DNA of 64,000 nucleotides, from positions 1-64,000 of the forward strand of contig NZ_JWLW01000009.1 in the NCBI RefSeq assembly GCF_000808575.1. Reading direction: 5' to 3'. The notes under the pieces are model-generated. The model worked only from the letters and a program-made list of their open reading frames with translations, searched no databases and was not told the DNA's origin. The position numbers were made by a program, and so were the translations under genes. The DNA is from Alteromonas marina (GTDB lineage: Bacteria; Pseudomonadota; Gammaproteobacteria; Enterobacterales; Alteromonadaceae). How positions within the stretch are numbered: the first letter of the stretch is position 1; every line of letters begins with the position of its first letter. Below are positions 26,527 to 35,967 of the stretch, piece after piece.

Positions 26527-28695
26527 TTACCGATTAGGCTCAGTAGTATGCCTTGCCAAGAACTGATCGTAAGGCATTGGTTTATCGAAGTAAAACCCCT
26601 GCATTAGCTGAATATCGGCCTGCTCCATGAAAGGCAAATAAGACTCCAACTCTACGCCTTCAGCCACCACATCTATTTGCAAACTCTTTAACATGGCTAT
26701 CAAACCATTAAATAGCGCATTGGCTTTGCTATCTTGGTGAATACCCTGAATTAAGCTTTTATCCACCTTAACCACTTCAAACTGGAAACTTCGCAAGTAG
26801 CTAAGAGATGAAAAGCCACTGCCAAAATCATCCAGAGACAGTCTAAACCCATGATCTCTCAACGTGTTTAATGCTCTAAGTGCTGATTTTTCATCGCGAA
26901 TAAAGACCGACTCAGTGAGCTCTAGTTCAATAAATTCGGGAGACACATCATTATCCATACAGATAGACATTGCCTGATTTGGAAATTCTGGGTCAAGCAT
27001 CTGATTAGCGCTGATATTCACAGACAAAGGAATGGCATCACCCTGCTGCGACTCCATTATTGAAATGTAATCACATGCCGCTTCCAGCGCTTGAAGGCCT
27101 ATGGCACTGTCTAGCTTGTACTCTTCTGCTATAGGAATAAACACTGCTGGCGATACAACACCGTGCAAGCCTGAAATCCAGCGACACAGTACTTCACCGC
27201 CCTTTAACTCGCCGTTTAGATCGTATTTACCCTGAATATAGAAATCGAGAAGGTGGTTCTCTACCGTTCTGCGCAAGTCATTCACCATACTGACCTGCTG
27301 GGTCATGCTCTCATAGAGACCTGACTCGTAAATAAACGCCTGACCTTTACCCAGCTCTTTCGCACGGTACATTGCGGCGTCGGCACACTGCACCAGGCTT
27401 TCTAGGTTATCACTATGTTCTGGAAATTCAGCAATACCAATACTGGCAGACAGCCTAAGCTCCGACGTTTTTACGGTTATGGCGTCTTCTTCTATCTGGC
27501 TGATAAGCCGCTCAGAGCGTTCAGCAATTTCCTCAACATTCTGATTAGGCAATACGGCAATAAACTCATCACCACCCCACCTGCCGACTTCCCCTATCGG
27601 GCCGAATATGGCAGTAAGGAGCGCTCCTACGCGCTGAAGCTCAATATCCCCTCTTTCATGCCCTGCGTTATCGTTAATTGCTTTGAACCCGTCCAGATCA
27701 ATAAAGACCAAAATAAAGTGCTGTTCTTTTTGTACTAACCCGGAGATGGACTCACGCAGCGAATTGCGATTGGAAAGGCCGGTTAACTCATCGTGCAATG
27801 CCAGTTGACGTAGTTTAGCTTCGTTGCGTTTTCTATCGCTGATGTCGCGCATTGTAGCAATTAAATAAGATGACGTTTGCTGGTAGGTCTCAAACAGAGC
27901 CACCGAGATATCGACAACCTTAATTTCGCCGTTTTGCGTCTTCACTTTCGACTCGAAGCGAATTTGTTTATCAAGCGCCAACTGCACTTTATCGACTTTC
28001 TCAGCAATGAATATTTGGTTGAAATCCAAACCAATGCATTGCTCTTTAAAAGGCGCAGCAATCAGCTGAATATATGCATCGTTACATTCTGTGATAACAA
28101 GATCAGGTGAGAGTACTAACATGGGCTCACGTGAGCTCGCAAAAGCAGAGGCCATTAAGTGAAACGATTGTTCAGCTTTGCGCTGCTGAGTAATGTCTTT
28201 TGTGGTGCCAACAATATGAAGCGCTTCACCCGCTTTTCCGCGCTTCAGCACGCGCCCGCGCAGCCTTACCCACTGAAAATCGCTGTCGAGCTTTAAGCGA
28301 AAAGAAAACTCTATACGGTCACGATTGCCGTGTAGCGCCATGCTCCAGTGAAACTGCAGACCGTCTAAATCGTCCTCATGTACCCGCTCTAGAAGCTCAA
28401 TTAAGGTGCCTGACCAGGTAGATACACTTTCAGAATGTAGTGAGAATGAGCGAAATTCCATAATGTCATTCTCTGCCTCCCAATTCCAAAAAGACTCCTG
28501 CGACGCCCATAGTGCAAGTTCCAAATCTTTCTGTGCACTTTGGCTTTTTTGAAGCGTAGCATACAAACTTTGCGTCTTTTCTCTCAGCAAAGCTTCGGCT
28601 TGCTCTCTCGCATTTCGCTCTCGCTTTAAACGCCTTTCAAGTAACGCAGCACGGTCGCTACCAGAAGGCGTGCTATGCGTTGTTCCATCTGACAT
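26527..28695 (-). CDS. PAS-GGDEF-EAL c-di-GMP enzyme, H-NOX partner (HaCE)
   Basis: The 722-residue soluble protein starts with a coiled coil (about 13-60). Two PAS domains follow (about 65-170 and 180-290), then GGDEF (about 295-460, motif GGDEF at 374-378, metal Asp333) and EAL (about 475-712). The EAL signature reads EVL (501-503), but the catalytic set is present: Asn560, Glu592 in ELTES, Asp622-Asp623 in LDDFGSGFSS, Lys643, Asp645, Glu679 and QG at 699-700. No RxxD inhibitory site precedes GGDEF. Both synthesis and hydrolysis of c-di-GMP are therefore possible. The H-NOX gene lies 12 bases upstream on the same strand. In Shewanella woodyi an analogous pair switches c-di-GMP turnover in response to NO. 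Confidence 0.93.
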   Translation of the reverse strand: MSDGTTHSTPSGSDRAALLERRLKRERNAREQAEALLREKTQSLYATLQKSQSAQKDLELALWASQESFWNWEAENDIMEFRSFSLHSESVSTWSGTLIELLERVHEDDLDGLQFHWSMALHGNRDRIEFSFRLKLDSDFQWVRLRGRVLKRGKAGEALHIVGTTKDITQQRKAEQSFHLMASAFASSREPMLVLSPDLVITECNDAYIQLIAAPFKEQCIGLDFNQIFIAEKVDKVQLALDKQIRFESKVKTQNGEIKVVDISVALFETYQQTSSYLIATMRDISDRKRNEAKLRQLALHDELTGLSNRNSLRESISGLVQKEQHFILVFIDLDGFKAINDNAGHERGDIELQRVGALLTAIFGPIGEVGRWGGDEFIAVLPNQNVEEIAERSERLISQIEEDAITVKTSELRLSASIGIAEFPEHSDNLESLVQCADAAMYRAKELGKGQAFIYESGLYESMTQQVSMVNDLRRTVENHLLDFYIQGKYDLNGELKGGEVLCRWISGLHGVVSPAVFIPIAEEYKLDSAIGLQALEAACDYISIMESQQGDAIPLSVNISANQMLDPEFPNQAMSICMDNDVSPEFIELELTESVFIRDEKSALRALNTLRDHGFRLSLDDFGSGFSSLSYLRSFQFEVVKVDKSLIQGIHQDSKANALFNGLIAMLKSLQIDVVAEGVELESYLPFMEQADIQLMQGFYFDKPMPYDQFLARHTTEPNR

Positions 28696-28707
28696 AACAT
28701 GCCTCCG

Positions 28708-29244
28708 TTAAACGAGAGATATACTAAATTCGTAGGTATGAGGCCTATCTAGTTGATGGGTTTCCCTTTCCAGGGTGCAGTTGTAATGAGCTGCGGCTGC
28801 GTCCATCAAGCCTTCTGCTAAAGGATATAATTCTCTTTCAGAATAATACTGTAAGCGCATGGTGTTATCGGTTCTGGATATCACCGTAAATCGGGGTAGG
28901 TCGGCGTCTGGGTAGAGCTTCTTAACCTGAACATGAATGTCGCCGTCCAAGTGCTCCAGCATATCCAACATGCCTTCTGTACTGGCTAGCACGTCGCGAT
29001 GTACTGCACCTAACTTACCAAATAAGTAATAGCCAAAATCGTAGAGTAGCTCGTTAGCTGACTTACCCGTTTTCTCCACCAGCACACCTAACAGGCGTTG
29101 CATTTGTTCAAACGGGTAATAGCCCACTGCGGTATAAGCGCCGTCGTTTTCTAACCCAGCTTCCATGATGACATCGTCAGCAAACTCAGGAGAAACTTTC
29201 TCCTCGAGCATATCGATTAACGATGTAAAAACTATGCCTAGCAT
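28708..29244 (-). CDS. hnoX: H-NOX haem nitric-oxide sensor
   Basis: The 178-residue protein is a stand-alone haem-NO/oxygen-binding domain. The proximal haem ligand is His104 in DIHVQVKKLYPDADLP, and the propionate-binding YxSxR motif is Tyr133-Ser135-Arg137 in QYYSERELYPLAEGL. The N-terminus MLGIVFTSLIDMLEE is family-like. The distal pocket lacks an obvious tyrosine that would stabilise O2, but this cannot be decided by eye. GAGGAA precedes the ATG. The next gene encodes a GGDEF-EAL protein 12 bases downstream, so NO binding here probably controls c-di-GMP and hence biofilm or dispersal. parC ends 63 bases upstream, and read-through from it is possible. Confidence 0.93.
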   Translation of the reverse strand: MLGIVFTSLIDMLEEKVSPEFADDVIMEAGLENDGAYTAVGYYPFEQMQRLLGVLVEKTGKSANELLYDFGYYLFGKLGAVHRDVLASTEGMLDMLEHLDGDIHVQVKKLYPDADLPRFTVISRTDNTMRLQYYSERELYPLAEGLMDAAAAHYNCTLERETHQLDRPHTYEFSISLV

Positions 29245-29307
29245 GTAAATTCCTCATCTAATCCCTTTTTGAGTGTAGTTCACCTAAGCATAAGAACAAC
29301 TTAAACT

Positions 29308-31593
29308 TTATGACAAATCTTCAGATGTTTCGTCCTTGCTGGGTAAGACAACTTCAACCGTATCAACCCGCTGTAGTCCTCGCGGTAATTTATTCCCTCT
29401 TCGGCCTCTTTCTCCCTGATAGTGGGTAAGGTCGTCAGCCGTCAGTGTCATGTTGCGCTTACCGGCTCCCACTTTAATTGCGGCACCATCAGGTACAACA
29501 GCAAGCACCTTCACATACTCTTCACGAGACTGTGATTTTGCTGAAGGAATATTGATAAGCTTGTTCCCCTTCCCTTTACCTAAACTCGGTAAATCGCGTA
29601 GAGGGAACATGAGCATACGACCTTCGTTTGAAATACTTAGGCACCAATCGGAGTCAGGGTTAGTCACTGGCATGGGTTTCATTACTTTTGCGGCAGTAGG
29701 TAATGATAAGTAGGCTTTACCTGCCTTGTTCTTACTCACCATATCTTTAAACGTGCCTACGAAGCCATAGCCTGCATCAGAACCTACTAAGAATTTGCTT
29801 TCGTCTTGCGCCATAATGACGTGTTGGAATGACTCGCCACCCACTATGCTGAAGCGGCCTGTTAGCGGCTCTCCCTGACTTCGTGCAGACGGTAATCCAT
29901 GAGCGTCACAAGAGAAAGTACGACCTGAACTATCCATAAACACGGCAGGCTGATTGCTCTTGCCTTCGGCGCTGGATAAATAGGCATCACCCGCTTTGTA
30001 ACTTAAACCTTCCGCATCAATATCGTGACCTTTCGCACAACGTGCCCAGCCTTTTTCTGAAAGTACTACCGTTACTGATTCAGCAGGCACCAACTCTTTT
30101 TCAGACAAGGCTTTAGCTTCGCCACGCTCAACAATTGGCGAGCGTCTATCGTCACCATATTTTTCAGCGTCTGCAAGAATTTCTTTTTTGATAAGCGTTT
30201 TAAGACGGCGATCTGAACCAAGCAACTGCTGTAGCTTGTCACGCTCTGCGGCAAGTTCGTCCTGCTCGCCTTTAATTTTCATTTCTTCCAGTTTGGCTAA
30301 GTGACGAAGCTTAAGTTCGAGAATAGCTTCAGCTTGCTTATCACTTAATCCGAAACGGGACATTAATTCAGGTTTTGGTTTATCGTAAGTACGAATAATT
30401 TCGATGACTTCATCGATATTTAGAAACGCAATCAACAAACCTTCTAGAATATGCAGGCGAGCTAACACTTTGTCTAAGCGGTACTGCAAACGACGCGTTA
30501 CCGTATCTTTGCGATACTGCAACCACTCAGACAAGATGGTACGCAAGTCTTTAACCTGCGGACGGCCGTCTAGACCAATCATATTCAGGTTAACGCGATA
30601 GTTTTTCTCAAGGTCGGTAGTTGCGAATAAATGCTGCATTAATTGGGTGACATCAATGCGGTTTGAGCGAGGCGTAATCACCAAACGGGTTGGATTTTCA
30701 TGATCCGATTCGTCTCGAAGATCGCTTACCATCGGTAACTTTTTCGCCTGCATTTGCGCGGCAATTTGCTCTAGTATCTTGGCACCAGACGCTTGGTGTG
30801 GCAAGGCAGTTATAACAACGTCACCGTTTTCCTCGCCATATACTGCACGCATTTTTATCGAGCCACGGCCAGTTTCGTAAAGTTTTTGAATATCAGCCTT
30901 TGGCGTAATAATTTCAGCTTCGGTAGGATAGTCAGGTCCACTAACGTGTTCTAGCACATCGCTAAGTTCGGCTTTGCTGTTATCCAGCAACATAGCGCAC
31001 GCATTAGCCAGCTCTCTTACGTTGTGCGGTGGAATATCGGTCGCCATGCCCACTGCGATACCTGTCACACCATTTAAGAGAATATGAGGTAAGCGGGCAG
31101 GTAGAACACTAGGCTCTTCTAACGTACCATCGAAGTTTGGTACCCAGTCTACAGTACCTTGTCCAAGTTCATTCAGCAGCACTTCAGAGAAGCGCGAGAG
31201 CTTAGCTTCCGTATAACGCATGGCAGCAAACGATTTCGGATCATCCGGCGCACCCCAGTTGCCTTGACCATCTACTAAAGGGTAGCGATAAGAGAAAGGC
31301 TGAGCCATGAGCACCATCGCCTCATAACAGGCAGAATCGCCGTGAGGATGAAACTTACCCAGCACATCACCGACGGTTCTCGCCGATTTTTTATATTTGG
31401 CGTTTGCACTTAAGCCTAGGTCTGACATCGCATAAATGATGCGTCGCTGAACAGGCTTTAAGCCATCCGAAATATGTGGAAGTGCACGGTCCATGATGAC
31501 GTACATGGAATAGTTTAGATAAGCGTCTTCGGTGAAACGTCGAAGAGGAAGTTGCTCTACCCCATCGCGATTAATGATGATCTCGTCACTCAT
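29308..31593 (-). CDS. parC: DNA topoisomerase IV subunit A
   Basis: ParC cuts and rejoins DNA to unlink daughter chromosomes, together with ParE. The 761 residues include the winged-helix breakage domain with catalytic Tyr127 ([11 protein letters not shown]) and a C-terminal beta-pinwheel of the ParC type. The quinolone-resistance positions are wild-type: Ser87 and Glu91 in [11 protein letters not shown], equivalent to E. coli Ser80 and Glu84. parE is not in the window. The nearest same-strand gene downstream is the H-NOX gene (63 bases), which might share its transcript. The region upstream, shared with the divergent histidine kinase, shows nothing distinctive. Confidence 0.97.
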   Translation of the reverse strand: MSDEIIINRDGVEQLPLRRFTEDAYLNYSMYVIMDRALPHISDGLKPVQRRIIYAMSDLGLSANAKYKKSARTVGDVLGKFHPHGDSACYEAMVLMAQPFSYRYPLVDGQGNWGAPDDPKSFAAMRYTEAKLSRFSEVLLNELGQGTVDWVPNFDGTLEEPSVLPARLPHILLNGVTGIAVGMATDIPPHNVRELANACAMLLDNSKAELSDVLEHVSGPDYPTEAEIITPKADIQKLYETGRGSIKMRAVYGEENGDVVITALPHQASGAKILEQIAAQMQAKKLPMVSDLRDESDHENPTRLVITPRSNRIDVTQLMQHLFATTDLEKNYRVNLNMIGLDGRPQVKDLRTILSEWLQYRKDTVTRRLQYRLDKVLARLHILEGLLIAFLNIDEVIEIIRTYDKPKPELMSRFGLSDKQAEAILELKLRHLAKLEEMKIKGEQDELAAERDKLQQLLGSDRRLKTLIKKEILADAEKYGDDRRSPIVERGEAKALSEKELVPAESVTVVLSEKGWARCAKGHDIDAEGLSYKAGDAYLSSAEGKSNQPAVFMDSSGRTFSCDAHGLPSARSQGEPLTGRFSIVGGESFQHVIMAQDESKFLVGSDAGYGFVGTFKDMVSKNKAGKAYLSLPTAAKVMKPMPVTNPDSDWCLSISNEGRMLMFPLRDLPSLGKGKGNKLINIPSAKSQSREEYVKVLAVVPDGAAIKVGAGKRNMTLTADDLTHYQGERGRRGNKLPRGLQRVDTVEVVLPSKDETSEDLS

Positions 31594-31877
31594 GATAGTT
31601 TTTTCGTTTTGTTATTAATACCAATAGGCTCGTGCTAGTGAGGCGGTCGTTTATGGGTGGTTTAGCGCACCACATAGTGAATTCACGCGAGCAATAAAGC
31701 TATTGTGGGGTAAACCGCAATTGTGTGCAATCCTTGAAAACATTTGTCATAGCATTTGAGCGCTCAAAAAGGCTGTTTAACCTTTGTTCCGTAATAAACT
31801 AAACCTAGTGATTAACGGCTGTGGCGCAATATTTTGTCATTACGTACATAGAGTGGTTAAATAGAGAAGGATGAATT

Positions 31878-34800
31878 TTGCCGTTCAATATTCACCCCAA
31901 AAATAATAAAACCTTTATTCAGACGGTAATTAAAGTACAGATTAATATGGCAATATTTCGCGTATTCTCTTTTCTGCTTGTTTTGTTAGGTAGCTTCTTG
32001 CCCTCCTGCTTACATGCCCAGCATATCGAGCAGCTTTTTGATGAACAAAGTACGCTTGATTTGTCAGATTCACTGTATTTTTTATTCGAAACTGACTATC
32101 AGCTTACCATTGGTGATGTATCAAGAAGGCGAAGCGACTTTTTAATGCATCCACACGACAACCCCAATTTTGGCTTTCGTAATAACGGCATGTGGCTACT
32201 TACGTCGGTAACCAATGTTTCGAACGACAAACACTGGGTCTTTTCAATCAACTTTAGCCAGCTGGATAGCGTTGATTTTTACCTAGTAAAAGATGGAAAG
32301 GTCATTAGTCAAAGTCATCAGGGAAAAGCACAAAAGGAACAACGTTTTCGCGTGCCGACTTTTCGTGTTGAACTTCCCAACAGCGACCCCGTCGACCTTT
32401 ACATTCGCATTGAAAGCCATTCATCCAGTCTGATTGCCCCGCTTCGTATTCAAGCTGAACCTCTGCATAGCAGTTACTTTCAGATGGACAGTTTGCTGTG
32501 GGGCTTTTTCTACGGTGGCTTACTCATTCTAGCGATTTACAATTTAGCGCTGTTTTTCGGCGTAAGAGAAAAGAGTCTACTTGCGTATGTGGGCTATATA
32601 CTGGCGGTAATCTTGTGGCAGTTTGTGTGGGGCGGGCATACACACCTATTGTTCACCCAAGGCATTCCATCATTGCTGGTTGGTCATTCAGAGCTAATAT
32701 TCGTCATTATTGGTATAAGCTCAGGCTTATTTACCATGACGTTTTTAGAAACCGAAAAACATTCCTCCACTGCCCATCCCATTATCAAACTGTTATTGGT
32801 ATGCCAGGTATTAACAGGGCTAGTGTGCTTTATCAATCTTCTCCCCTCTATATGGAAGAACAACCTTGTATATGGCGTAGGCCTAGTAGCGATTTTGAGC
32901 TATATCTGCGCGGGGTTTGAAGCCTTCTTTAATAATTTCAAACCTGCACGCTATTTTATTTTTGCATGGAGCATGCTTGCCACCGGCGCTATTATTGGCA
33001 TGTTAAGCCTTATCGGCGTTTTGCCCTCTAATGATTTTACTACCTACTGTTTTCAGGTTGGCGTTTTTCTAGAGGCAGGACTTTTCTCTTTCGCGCTTAT
33101 GGAGAAAAGCAGAGGTCAGCTTGAAAGTGAGGTAGAGCAAGCCACTAACGATTTGCGCAACAATGTTGAGCTTATTGAAGAGCAAAACGCGCGCTTAGAC
33201 ATTGCGCGGAAAGATGCGATCAAAGCCAGCAATGTGAAGTCTCAGTTCCTAGCGAACATGAGCCACGAAATTCGAACTCCACTTAATGCGATACTAGGTT
33301 TCAGCAAAGAACTCAACAACGCGCCCTTGCCAACAGATCAACAAGAGCAAGTGCGAATCGTCAATACCGCCGCTGAAAACTTGCTCACTATAGTTAACGA
33401 TGTTCTCGACTTTTCAAAAATTGAAGCCGGTAAATTGCAAATAAACAATCAACCGTTTTCGCCCAATAAATTGCTCGAAGAGATGGTCACCATCATGGCT
33501 AAATCTTCGCACAGTAAGCGTATTGAATTCGTTTTTGACTTAAACCCGCTACCTGAAAAGCTTATTGGCGATGTGTTTCGCATCAAACAGGTGCTAAATA
33601 ACCTGCTCAGTAATGCATTAAAATTTACATCCAGTGGAGCCATTACATTCTCAGCAAGTGGGCGCTCGTTAGCGCACGGCATCCACGAGTTGAATATTAC
33701 CGTTGAAGATACGGGTATTGGAATTAGCCGACAGGACAGGAAAAAGCTGTTTAACGCTTTTTCACAAGTAGATGATGCACTTAATCGCAATTATCAAGGT
33801 ACAGGTTTAGGCCTTGTTATAAGCAGAGAGTTAGTTCGCCTAATGAATGGCGACCTTACCCTTAAAAGTGTTCTTGGCCAGGGCTCAACTTTTAGCGTAT
33901 CCCTTCGCATGAATCAGTTAAGCCAAAAGTATTCGCTGACAAGTAGCAACGATTGGAAAGGGAAAAGCGTTGTGATATTCGATCCCATTCCTGCAACCCG
34001 TCGCTCAAGCGCTAACATGTTATCTATCTTAGGCGCGAATATCATTTCAGTGGAGTCTTTGGACTACTTAGCTACACTAGATGGTCAATATGACTTTTTC
34101 ATGGCAACGGTACCGGTAAGTAAAATGTCGCTACGTGATACTTTTCTTAGCCGGTTTGTACAATTCCCGGCTCAAAAGCGCATTCTCTGGTATTCTGGAC
34201 CCGAACCGTTTGCTCAATATCCCAGCCTTTCGCAACATTTCCATTCCCAAGTGCGCATGCCCATTACCTTGACTAAATTAGATAGTTTGGTGAATCAGCA
34301 CGCGACACCGGCAAAAAATGCGATGCAGGAGAAGATTGGTAGCCTTCCCAGTGTAAAAATATTAGCCGTTGATGACATGGAAATGAATTTAAAGCTCCTG
34401 CATACATGGCTTGATCATTCACCTGTAGAGCTAATTACGACAATTAGCGGACAAGACGCCGTTAACCAGTGTCAAACACAAGAGTTCGACCTGATTTTGA
34501 TGGACGTTCAGATGCCGGGGATGGACGGTATACAAGCTACCAGAGAGATTCGGAAGTCCCCTATAAATATGGGCACGCCCATCATTGCCGTTACTGCTCA
34601 TGCTTTCAAAGAGGAACAGGAGCGCTTACTTGCTTCTGGTATGGATGACTACCTACCCAAACCCATTGAAATAGATTTGCTAATTAATCTTATTAAGTCA
34701 TGGTGTCACAATATTGAACCAGGAAAAATTGAACTGCCCTCTGTCGATTGGCAGCTCGCATTAAAGCGTGCTAATCAAAATCAAGATACAGCAAGAGAGA

Positions 34801-35066
34801 TGTTAGATGGCTTCGTAGCTATGCTACCAGAATGTATCTATACGCTTTCGACACTTTGGCAAAAACAAGATTACAACGAACTTAAAACCGAAGTGCACAA
34901 GCTACACGGTGCGTGTTGCTATACTGGCCTTCCACTTATGCAGCACCTTGCACATGAAACCGAAAGTGCGCTTAAACTAGGTCAACATAACCTTGTGGAT
35001 GAGCATTTACCTGCACTTATCGCGGAAGCCGAAAAAATATTACGAGAGAGTAAATCTGGCCTTTAA
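31878..35066 (+). CDS. 7TMR-DISM hybrid sensor histidine kinase
   Basis: This 1062-residue phosphorelay kinase has a signal peptide (cleavage near residue 47), a periplasmic 7TMR-DISMED2-type carbohydrate-binding-like domain (about 60-195) and seven transmembrane helices (about 205-410). A coiled coil (410-450) leads to HisKA with His463 in NMSHEIRTPLN and an ATPase domain with the N-box NNLLSNALKF. A degenerate receiver-like segment (about 695-800) precedes a true receiver with phospho-acceptor Asp876 (LILMDVQMPG) and a C-terminal HPt domain with His1007 (HKLHGACCYTG). The start is uncertain: TTG at 31878 has AGAAGG seven bases upstream, while ATG at 31947 has no good site. No response regulator gene is adjacent. 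The signal sensed is unknown. Confidence 0.92.
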   Translation: MPFNIHPKNNKTFIQTVIKVQINMAIFRVFSFLLVLLGSFLPSCLHAQHIEQLFDEQSTLDLSDSLYFLFETDYQLTIGDVSRRRSDFLMHPHDNPNFGFRNNGMWLLTSVTNVSNDKHWVFSINFSQLDSVDFYLVKDGKVISQSHQGKAQKEQRFRVPTFRVELPNSDPVDLYIRIESHSSSLIAPLRIQAEPLHSSYFQMDSLLWGFFYGGLLILAIYNLALFFGVREKSLLAYVGYILAVILWQFVWGGHTHLLFTQGIPSLLVGHSELIFVIIGISSGLFTMTFLETEKHSSTAHPIIKLLLVCQVLTGLVCFINLLPSIWKNNLVYGVGLVAILSYICAGFEAFFNNFKPARYFIFAWSMLATGAIIGMLSLIGVLPSNDFTTYCFQVGVFLEAGLFSFALMEKSRGQLESEVEQATNDLRNNVELIEEQNARLDIARKDAIKASNVKSQFLANMSHEIRTPLNAILGFSKELNNAPLPTDQQEQVRIVNTAAENLLTIVNDVLDFSKIEAGKLQINNQPFSPNKLLEEMVTIMAKSSHSKRIEFVFDLNPLPEKLIGDVFRIKQVLNNLLSNALKFTSSGAITFSASGRSLAHGIHELNITVEDTGIGISRQDRKKLFNAFSQVDDALNRNYQGTGLGLVISRELVRLMNGDLTLKSVLGQGSTFSVSLRMNQLSQKYSLTSSNDWKGKSVVIFDPIPATRRSSANMLSILGANIISVESLDYLATLDGQYDFFMATVPVSKMSLRDTFLSRFVQFPAQKRILWYSGPEPFAQYPSLSQHFHSQVRMPITLTKLDSLVNQHATPAKNAMQEKIGSLPSVKILAVDDMEMNLKLLHTWLDHSPVELITTISGQDAVNQCQTQEFDLILMDVQMPGMDGIQATREIRKSPINMGTPIIAVTAHAFKEEQERLLASGMDDYLPKPIEIDLLINLIKSWCHNIEPGKIELPSVDWQLALKRANQNQDTAREMLDGFVAMLPECIYTLSTLWQKQDYNELKTEVHKLHGACCYTGLPLMQHLAHETESALKLGQHNLVDEHLPALIAEAEKILRESKSGL

Positions 35067-35107
35067 CGGCGCGTTTTTTACACTTCGAGTAAAGCGTGTG
35101 TTTCTGA

Positions 35108-35803
35108 TTAACTGTCTAGGGATGACTGACGTGTTTGCTGACATTGGGCAATTAGCCTAGCAAATTCGCTGGCTTCTCTGTCTAACTCTGAACTTGCGAT
35201 AAAAATGTCAAAACCCAGCCTTTTTCTTAGCTCTACCATGCGGTGTGCTAGCATGGCTTTGATTCCCTTAATAACGGTGCCGTCCTCCATAACATACTGT
35301 TTGTCATCAAACATTGATTGTTCATAGCAACTCCCCGATGCGCACCCCTCATCAGTATTTTGCATTAACAAAGGTCGTTGCTCCATGAGTAAATGGGTCG
35401 CAAGCCTTGGTGAAATAGTATTGAGGAAATCTGTATAGCTTTTCAGTTTAAAACCGATTGTTTCTAGAGGAACATGGTCAAGTCCATGCCGCACACGGGG
35501 GCAATCTGCACGCTGTAAGTTGTCCCAATGAATACGCCAAGAGCCAAGGCGATGACGATAAGTGATATAGTCTTTTGCGATTTCCAAGCTGTAGTCTGGC
35601 TCGCGTATTTTGAAGTAGCCGACCAGCAAACACACCAACGCTGCGCTTGTCAAAAAGATACCCGCTAAGAACAACCAGTCTGGTAGAAAGGCCAGCCATA
35701 GCGCTGCAATAAACAGACCTACGCAGCCCAATACAATGCTAGTAATGCCATTACTTTTCGATGAAGCTCGAATATAGATAGGTTCAACATTAGTGCCAGA
35801 CAT
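35108..35803 (-). CDS. DUF2982 membrane protein
   Basis: The 231-residue protein has two closely spaced transmembrane helices (about 19-40 and 44-66). A cytoplasmic PH-like segment follows (YSLEIAKDYITYRHRLGSWRIHWDNLQRADCPRV), then a polar C-terminal region with GCASGSC and GTVIKGIKAMLAHRMVELRKRLGFDI. I place it in DUF2982, a family seen in Alteromonas, Shewanella and Vibrio with no known function. It is convergent with the histidine kinase gene and stands 160 bases downstream of nothing on its own strand, so it is probably monocistronic. Confidence 0.7.
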   Translation of the reverse strand: MSGTNVEPIYIRASSKSNGITSIVLGCVGLFIAALWLAFLPDWLFLAGIFLTSAALVCLLVGYFKIREPDYSLEIAKDYITYRHRLGSWRIHWDNLQRADCPRVRHGLDHVPLETIGFKLKSYTDFLNTISPRLATHLLMEQRPLLMQNTDEGCASGSCYEQSMFDDKQYVMEDGTVIKGIKAMLAHRMVELRKRLGFDIFIASSELDREASEFARLIAQCQQTRQSSLDS

Positions 35804-35967
35804 ACAAATACACCACCAACATAATTACAGCCCAAACAATATAGAGTCTAATGCGTTTGCATTTCACGCAGTCAGTATGCCACCAGCGCAATATTGGGTT
35901 TGATTTTCGCATACGCTAACAACACTTTCTTATACGCCTGTTAAAGAGGGATAGTTTAACCGTAAAA

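Noticed and set aside
32498..32920. 140-codon plus-strand frame within the histidine kinase gene
   Set aside because: It is out of frame inside the seven-helix region of the kinase and has no ribosome site.
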